Below are positions 5,950 to 9,027 of a stretch of 9,027 bases of DNA, in pieces. Every line of letters begins with the position of its first letter. Position 1 is the first letter of the stretch. A program made the position numbers and the translations under genes. This stretch comes from Gammaproteobacteria bacterium (GTDB lineage Bacteria > Pseudomonadota > Gammaproteobacteria > Thiohalobacterales > Thiohalobacteraceae): NCBI GenBank assembly GCA_016214925.1, contig JACRMO010000292.1:1-9027 (forward strand), in the 5' to 3' direction. A model generated the notes under the pieces. It saw nothing but the letters and a program-made list of their open reading frames with translations. It had not been told where the DNA came from and did no database searches.

Positions 5950-6267
5950 TTAACGGGAAACGCTTCGGACGTGCAGGCGTTGGCCGTTGTCGATGAGCGC
6001 CAGCAATCGATCGATGTTGGGATGCTTGCCGGGGTTGGCGCGAGCGTCTGCTGTATGTTCGGCATACAGCGTGAGTGCGTGTACTGCAGCGCCAGGGTCC
6101 AGCCAGCCATCGGGGCGTGTCACGGCGTTGTAGACCGCGACCGAACCGGCGCTGCCGGGACGGTTTTCGATGATGCCGACGGGCTGTCCCTGGGCATCGC
6201 CGAGTTCGAGGCGCGCGATGTGTTCGACCGACGGTAGCGTGCGCAGGATGTCGGGGAAGTGGCTCAT
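5950..6267 (-). CDS. Small DUF2322-like protein of unknown function
   Basis: This 105-residue soluble protein matches my recollection of the DUF2322 family in length and layout: an N-terminal helix with LPSVEHIARLEL (11-22), IENRPGSAGSVAVYNAV (33-49), and a signature block with LYAEHTADARANPGKHPNIDRL (67-88). No catalytic motif is obvious. The chosen ATG at 6267 lies two bases after the TGA of the adenosyltransferase gene, an arrangement typical of translational coupling. An upstream ATG at 6288 would overlap that gene and adds nothing conserved. Its tight linkage to a cobalamin adenosyltransferase suggests a role with that enzyme or its product, but this is guilt by association only. The family call comes from memory, without a profile search. 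Confidence 0.78.
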   Translation of the reverse strand: MSHFPDILRTLPSVEHIARLELGDAQGQPVGIIENRPGSAGSVAVYNAVTRPDGWLDPGAAVHALTLYAEHTADARANPGKHPNIDRLLALIDNGQRLHVRSVSR

Positions 6268-6269
6268 CG

Positions 6270-6815
6270 TCAGCGATCGCGCCGCCACAGCACTTCACCG
6301 CCATCGGCGCGCGCCAGCACGCGGGCGATCACGAACAGCAGATCGGAAAGACGATTGAGATACGCGATGACAGGCGCGTTCACGGCCTCTTGTCGGGCCA
6401 GACTGACCACGCGGCGCTCGGCGCGGCGGCACACGGCGCGTGCGACATGCGCGGTCGCGGCGGCGATGTTGCCACCGGGCAGGATAAATTCTTTCAGTGC
6501 GGGGAGATCGGCGTTGAGGGCGTCGAGCGCCTGTTCGAGCCGTTCGATGTGAACGTCACTGATGGCAGCGTGGCCGGGTATGCACAACTCGCCACCGAGA
6601 TCGAACAAATCGTGCTGAATGTCGATGAGTGTCGCGCGAGAGTTTTCAGTGACAGCGGTTTGCGCGAGCAATAGGCCAATGTGGCTGTTGAGTTCATCGA
6701 CACTGCCGTACGCCTCGACGCGCAGGCTGTCCTTGTCGACACGCGTGCCGTCGCCCAGGCCAGTATCGCCCTGGTCGCCGGTGCGGGTGTAAATCTTGGA
6801 GAGGCGGTTGCCCAT
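6270..6815 (-). CDS. PduO-type cob(I)alamin adenosyltransferase
   Basis: The enzyme transfers the 5'-deoxyadenosyl group of ATP to cob(I)alamin or cob(I)yrinic acid diamide, giving adenosylcobalamin. The 181-residue length fits the PduO/MMAB family of trimeric helical-bundle ATRs. The ATP-binding N-terminus is intact: YTRTGDQGDTGLGDGTR (9-25). Further family motifs are YGSVDELNSHIG (36-47), QHDLFDLGGEL (67-77), LPGG (112-115), VCRRAERR (128-135) and NRLSDLLFVIAR (154-165). The start at 6815 lies nine bases after the TonB-family gene, and the stop lies two bases before the DUF2322-like start, so it sits inside an operon. With the BtuB-like receptor upstream, the likely role is to activate imported corrinoid rather than to serve propanediol use. 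Names used for this family include pduO, cobO and mmaB; the context does not decide between them. Confidence 0.95.
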   Translation of the reverse strand: MGNRLSKIYTRTGDQGDTGLGDGTRVDKDSLRVEAYGSVDELNSHIGLLLAQTAVTENSRATLIDIQHDLFDLGGELCIPGHAAISDVHIERLEQALDALNADLPALKEFILPGGNIAAATAHVARAVCRRAERRVVSLARQEAVNAPVIAYLNRLSDLLFVIARVLARADGGEVLWRRDR

Positions 6816-6824
6816 GCGGGTGTG

Positions 6825-7586
6825 TCAGCTGTCGATGAGTTGATAACGGATCGGTAACACCATATCGAACTGCCGACCATGCAGCCAGTGTATGACATCC
6901 GGTAAGCGTCCGACACGGCCAAGGCTTTGCAGTGCGGCAGCGTCCAAGGCGTTGTGTCCCGAGGTGGCGATAAGGCGCAACCGGCTGAGCTGACCGTTGG
7001 CCTCGACGCGCAGACCGATATGCACCACGCCTTCCCAGCCACGGCGGCGCGCGATCGGCGGATATTCGAAGTGGGCAAGTAGCGCGTTCTGGAGACTGCC
7101 GTTCAACCGACTGCGCAGTGCATCGCCGTCGTCGGCCGTGGCCGTGTTATCGATTTGCGCGTGTGTGCTCGTAACCGGGAGCGTTGTATTGGTCGCGCTA
7201 GCTGCGCTGATCGTATCGGTGAGCGTTGCGTTGGGCGTCGTACTGGGGCGTGCCGCGATGCTGTCGCGGGATGGCTTTCGCGCCGGCATATGCGTGTTCT
7301 GTGCCCGTTGAGGCGATTGCCGGGCGGCGGTCCCGAGGGGTGCGGGGGGCGCGGGCGCAGGAACCGCAGCGGCAGCTTGCGCATCGGCATGACGGTTGCC
7401 CGCAACGGAAGGATGCTGCAATTGCAGGGCGACACGCGCCGCCGGCACGGGCTCGGAGATCACGATGGTGGCATTCGGCCAGAGGCCGAAGGCCACGCCA
7501 TGCAGGATCAACGAGAGTGCCAGCAATGGCGCCAGTAAGGGTGTGCGCATGCGCGCGGACGGTTCGATCATGTCCGCGTCATTCAT
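6825..7586 (-). CDS. TonB-family energy-transducing protein
   Basis: TonB proteins span the inner membrane, couple to ExbB/ExbD and pass proton-motive energy to outer-membrane receptors. The 253-residue product from the chosen start has a single TM helix (about 15-36) containing the HG pair seen in TonB anchors. A long periplasmic low-complexity linker follows, rich in Ala, Thr, Ser and Asn and only modestly in Pro (PAPAPPAP near 76-83). The C-terminal TonB domain carries YPPIARRRGWEGVVHIGLRV (175-194) and SGHNALDAAALQSL (209-222). I chose the ATG at 7586 because AGGG lies eight bases upstream; an ATG at 7616, 13 bases after the receptor stop, gives 263 residues but a poorer ribosome binding site. 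ExbB and ExbD are not in the window. Its place directly after a BtuB-like receptor suggests a receptor-dedicated TonB. Confidence 0.88.
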   Translation of the reverse strand: MNDADMIEPSARMRTPLLAPLLALSLILHGVAFGLWPNATIVISEPVPAARVALQLQHPSVAGNRHADAQAAAAVPAPAPPAPLGTAARQSPQRAQNTHMPARKPSRDSIAARPSTTPNATLTDTISAASATNTTLPVTSTHAQIDNTATADDGDALRSRLNGSLQNALLAHFEYPPIARRRGWEGVVHIGLRVEANGQLSRLRLIATSGHNALDAAALQSLGRVGRLPDVIHWLHGRQFDMVLPIRYQLIDS

Positions 7587-7629
7587 CCTGTATGCCCTGG
7601 CCAGTGGCGCTGTCATGCGGGTTGGGTCT

Positions 7630-9027
7630 CTAGAGGGCCAGCTTCACGCCGGTAAAGGCGCCGATGCCGGGTTGCTCGAAGCCATCGGGTTCTTCGTAGT
7701 CGCGGTCGAACAGATTGGTGACGCGCAGGAAGTACTGCCATTGGGCGTCGATCTGATACTGCGCGGCGAGATTGGTCAAAGTGTAGCCCGGACGCAGGAT
7801 GCGGCTGAAGTTCACGGCATCGGTATCATAGCGCTCGCCGATGTAGATCGTTTCGGCATGCAGGCCCAGCTTCGGTGTGGCCTGATAGTCGAGCCCCAGC
7901 GTGGCCTTGTTCAGCGGTCGACGGCGCAGTTCTTCCCCAGTGCTGCGGTCCTGGGCGCGGGTGTGTGCGTAATCGAGGCGCGTGGAGAACCGTTCGCTCA
8001 CATCCCACTCTACATAGGACTCGATGCCGCTGGTGTCTACGCTGCTCAGATTCTGCAACGTCGCAAAGTCATCGGTGAAGACAATCAGATCGCTGATGCG
8101 GTTGCGATAATAGGTCAGGCCCAAACGCAATTGCTCCGCGGCCAGCGTCTGATCCGCGCCGAGTTCCCAACCCTGACTGGTCTCCGGCGTGAGATTCGGA
8201 TTGCCGCTGAACGGACCGAAGCTGGAGACCGATTGGGTGTACAACTGATTCGCGGTCGGTGCCTTGAAGCCGGTGCCGTAGGAGCCGCGTAGCCGTGTGT
8301 CGGTCGCTTTCAACTGGTAGGCCATCGCCAATCGGTAGGTGGTTTCGCGGTCGAAATTATCGTGATCGTCGCTGCGCAGGCCCACGGTGCCGGACAAGGC
8401 GTCGGTGACCTGGATCTGATCCTGAAGATACACAGCGTTGTTGCGCACATCGGCTTGGGTGGCCGAGGCGTACATACCCCACAGCGAAGTTGAATCCAAC
8501 ACCGAACGCACCACGTCCTGTTCAGTTTCCAGGCCCAGCGTCAGTATGTGGTCCTCGATGCCATAGAAGTCGTTCTGCAGATCGACTTTACGCTTCCAGC
8601 CGCGATTGTGTTCGCGCGAATAGTCGCCGGGATTGCTGGCGTCGGGATCGTCCCAATCTTTGCGGTCGATGGCGGAATAATTCAGACCCAGGCGTTGTTC
8701 CAGTCGGCCGTCCAGCGAGGTCAGATGCGTGTTGAGACCGAGGAACCATTGATCGGCATCGCCCGCGCTGTCGGAGTCGTCGGCCGTATAGCTGTTGTTC
8801 AGGTCCAGATCGTTCTGGGTGTGCAGATAGCGCGTGGACAGATCGAAGCTCAGGGCATCGCTGGCCTTGTAGCCCAAGCGGGTGCTAGCGTTGTAATTCT
8901 CATGGCTATCGTTGTCGAGCACGCCGTTGGGCTGGCGAAAGCGATTGCTCAATGCGGACACGCCGTCGGTGTCGCTATGTTGCAGGTTGGCTGAGTAAGT
9001 AAACGCGCCAGCACTGCCGCGGGTGCC
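7630..9027 (-). CDS. btuB: BtuB-like TonB-dependent vitamin B12 receptor, partial (5' end beyond window)
   Basis: The frame is open to the right edge, giving 465 residues of the beta-barrel part; signal peptide, TonB box and plug domain lie outside the window. Visible receptor features, numbered from the first complete codon: AFTYSANLQHSDTDG (8-22), the conserved barrel stretch GTGFKAPTANQLY (251-263) with GNPNLTPETSQGWELG (275-290), RISDLIVF (310-317), and the terminal motif RVTNLFDRDYE (435-445). These align by eye with the E. coli BtuB order of motifs. Aspartate-rich loops near 73-92 and 124-135 recall the calcium-binding loops of BtuB. The protein ends in Leu, whereas most outer-membrane barrels end in Phe, Trp or Tyr. 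It leads an operon with TonB and adenosyltransferase genes, which supports cobalamin as ligand. An apparent start at 8961 is a GTG inside the frame and is not the real start. Confidence 0.9.
   Translation of the reverse strand, partial: GTRGSAGAFTYSANLQHSDTDGVSALSNRFRQPNGVLDNDSHENYNASTRLGYKASDALSFDLSTRYLHTQNDLDLNNSYTADDSDSAGDADQWFLGLNTHLTSLDGRLEQRLGLNYSAIDRKDWDDPDASNPGDYSREHNRGWKRKVDLQNDFYGIEDHILTLGLETEQDVVRSVLDSTSLWGMYASATQADVRNNAVYLQDQIQVTDALSGTVGLRSDDHDNFDRETTYRLAMAYQLKATDTRLRGSYGTGFKAPTANQLYTQSVSSFGPFSGNPNLTPETSQGWELGADQTLAAEQLRLGLTYYRNRISDLIVFTDDFATLQNLSSVDTSGIESYVEWDVSERFSTRLDYAHTRAQDRSTGEELRRRPLNKATLGLDYQATPKLGLHAETIYIGERYDTDAVNFSRILRPGYTLTNLAAQYQIDAQWQYFLRVTNLFDRDYEEPDGFEQPGIGAFTGVKLAL

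Noticed and set aside
7396..8292. Long open frame of 298 codons on the plus strand
   Set aside because: It lies opposite the receptor and TonB-family genes, which have clear family motifs. Its translation shows no domain, and long antisense frames are common in GC-rich genes.
8959..8961. GTG at 8961 as the start of the receptor gene
   Set aside because: The frame continues upstream to the window edge with barrel-like sequence (AFTYSANLQHSDTDG), so this is an internal Val codon.

Overview
The window is GC-rich, densely packed chromosomal DNA with ordinary housekeeping and accessory genes. I see no insertion sequence, phage gene, tRNA, rRNA or CRISPR array. The gene set (PurT, a PduO-type cobalamin adenosyltransferase, a BtuB-like outer-membrane receptor, a TonB protein) indicates a Gram-negative bacterium. 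The protein style suggests a gammaproteobacterium or a close betaproteobacterium; this is inferred from gene content only.

Left part (1-1640): the first 17 codons of a minus-strand gene run off the left edge. A 239-base intergenic region follows, holding a small dyad and a weak promoter candidate, and then a complete purT on the plus strand. A strong bidirectional-type terminator lies between purT and the convergent genes to its right.

Middle-left (1654-3105): three minus-strand genes, in transcription order a zinc-ribbon protein, a 99-residue conserved-looking protein and a DUF2384 (Xre/MbcA/ParS)-like protein with no toxin partner. Diverging from them on the plus strand is a two-TM membrane protein with a C-terminal helix-hairpin-helix domain (3275-3964). 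Its end overlaps the end of a minus-strand cupin gene (3946-4311). A metallo-beta-lactamase-fold hydrolase (4421-5131) diverges from the cupin gene.

Right part (5128-9027): five tightly spaced minus-strand genes that look like one transcription unit. In transcription order they are a BtuB-like TonB-dependent receptor (its 5' part lies beyond the right edge), a TonB-family protein, a PduO-type cob(I)alamin adenosyltransferase, a small DUF2322-like protein and a PanE/ApbA-like Rossmann protein. The first three make a coherent vitamin B12 module: capture at the outer membrane, energy transduction from the inner membrane, and conversion to adenosylcobalamin. The last two are unexplained passengers and are the best candidates for new B12-linked functions. 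The Rossmann gene ends in a 4-base convergent overlap with the hydrolase gene.

Nothing here amounts to an obviously new multi-gene system. The most interesting leads are the extended B12 operon with its own TonB, the orphan DUF2384 gene cluster, and the membrane-anchored HhH protein.
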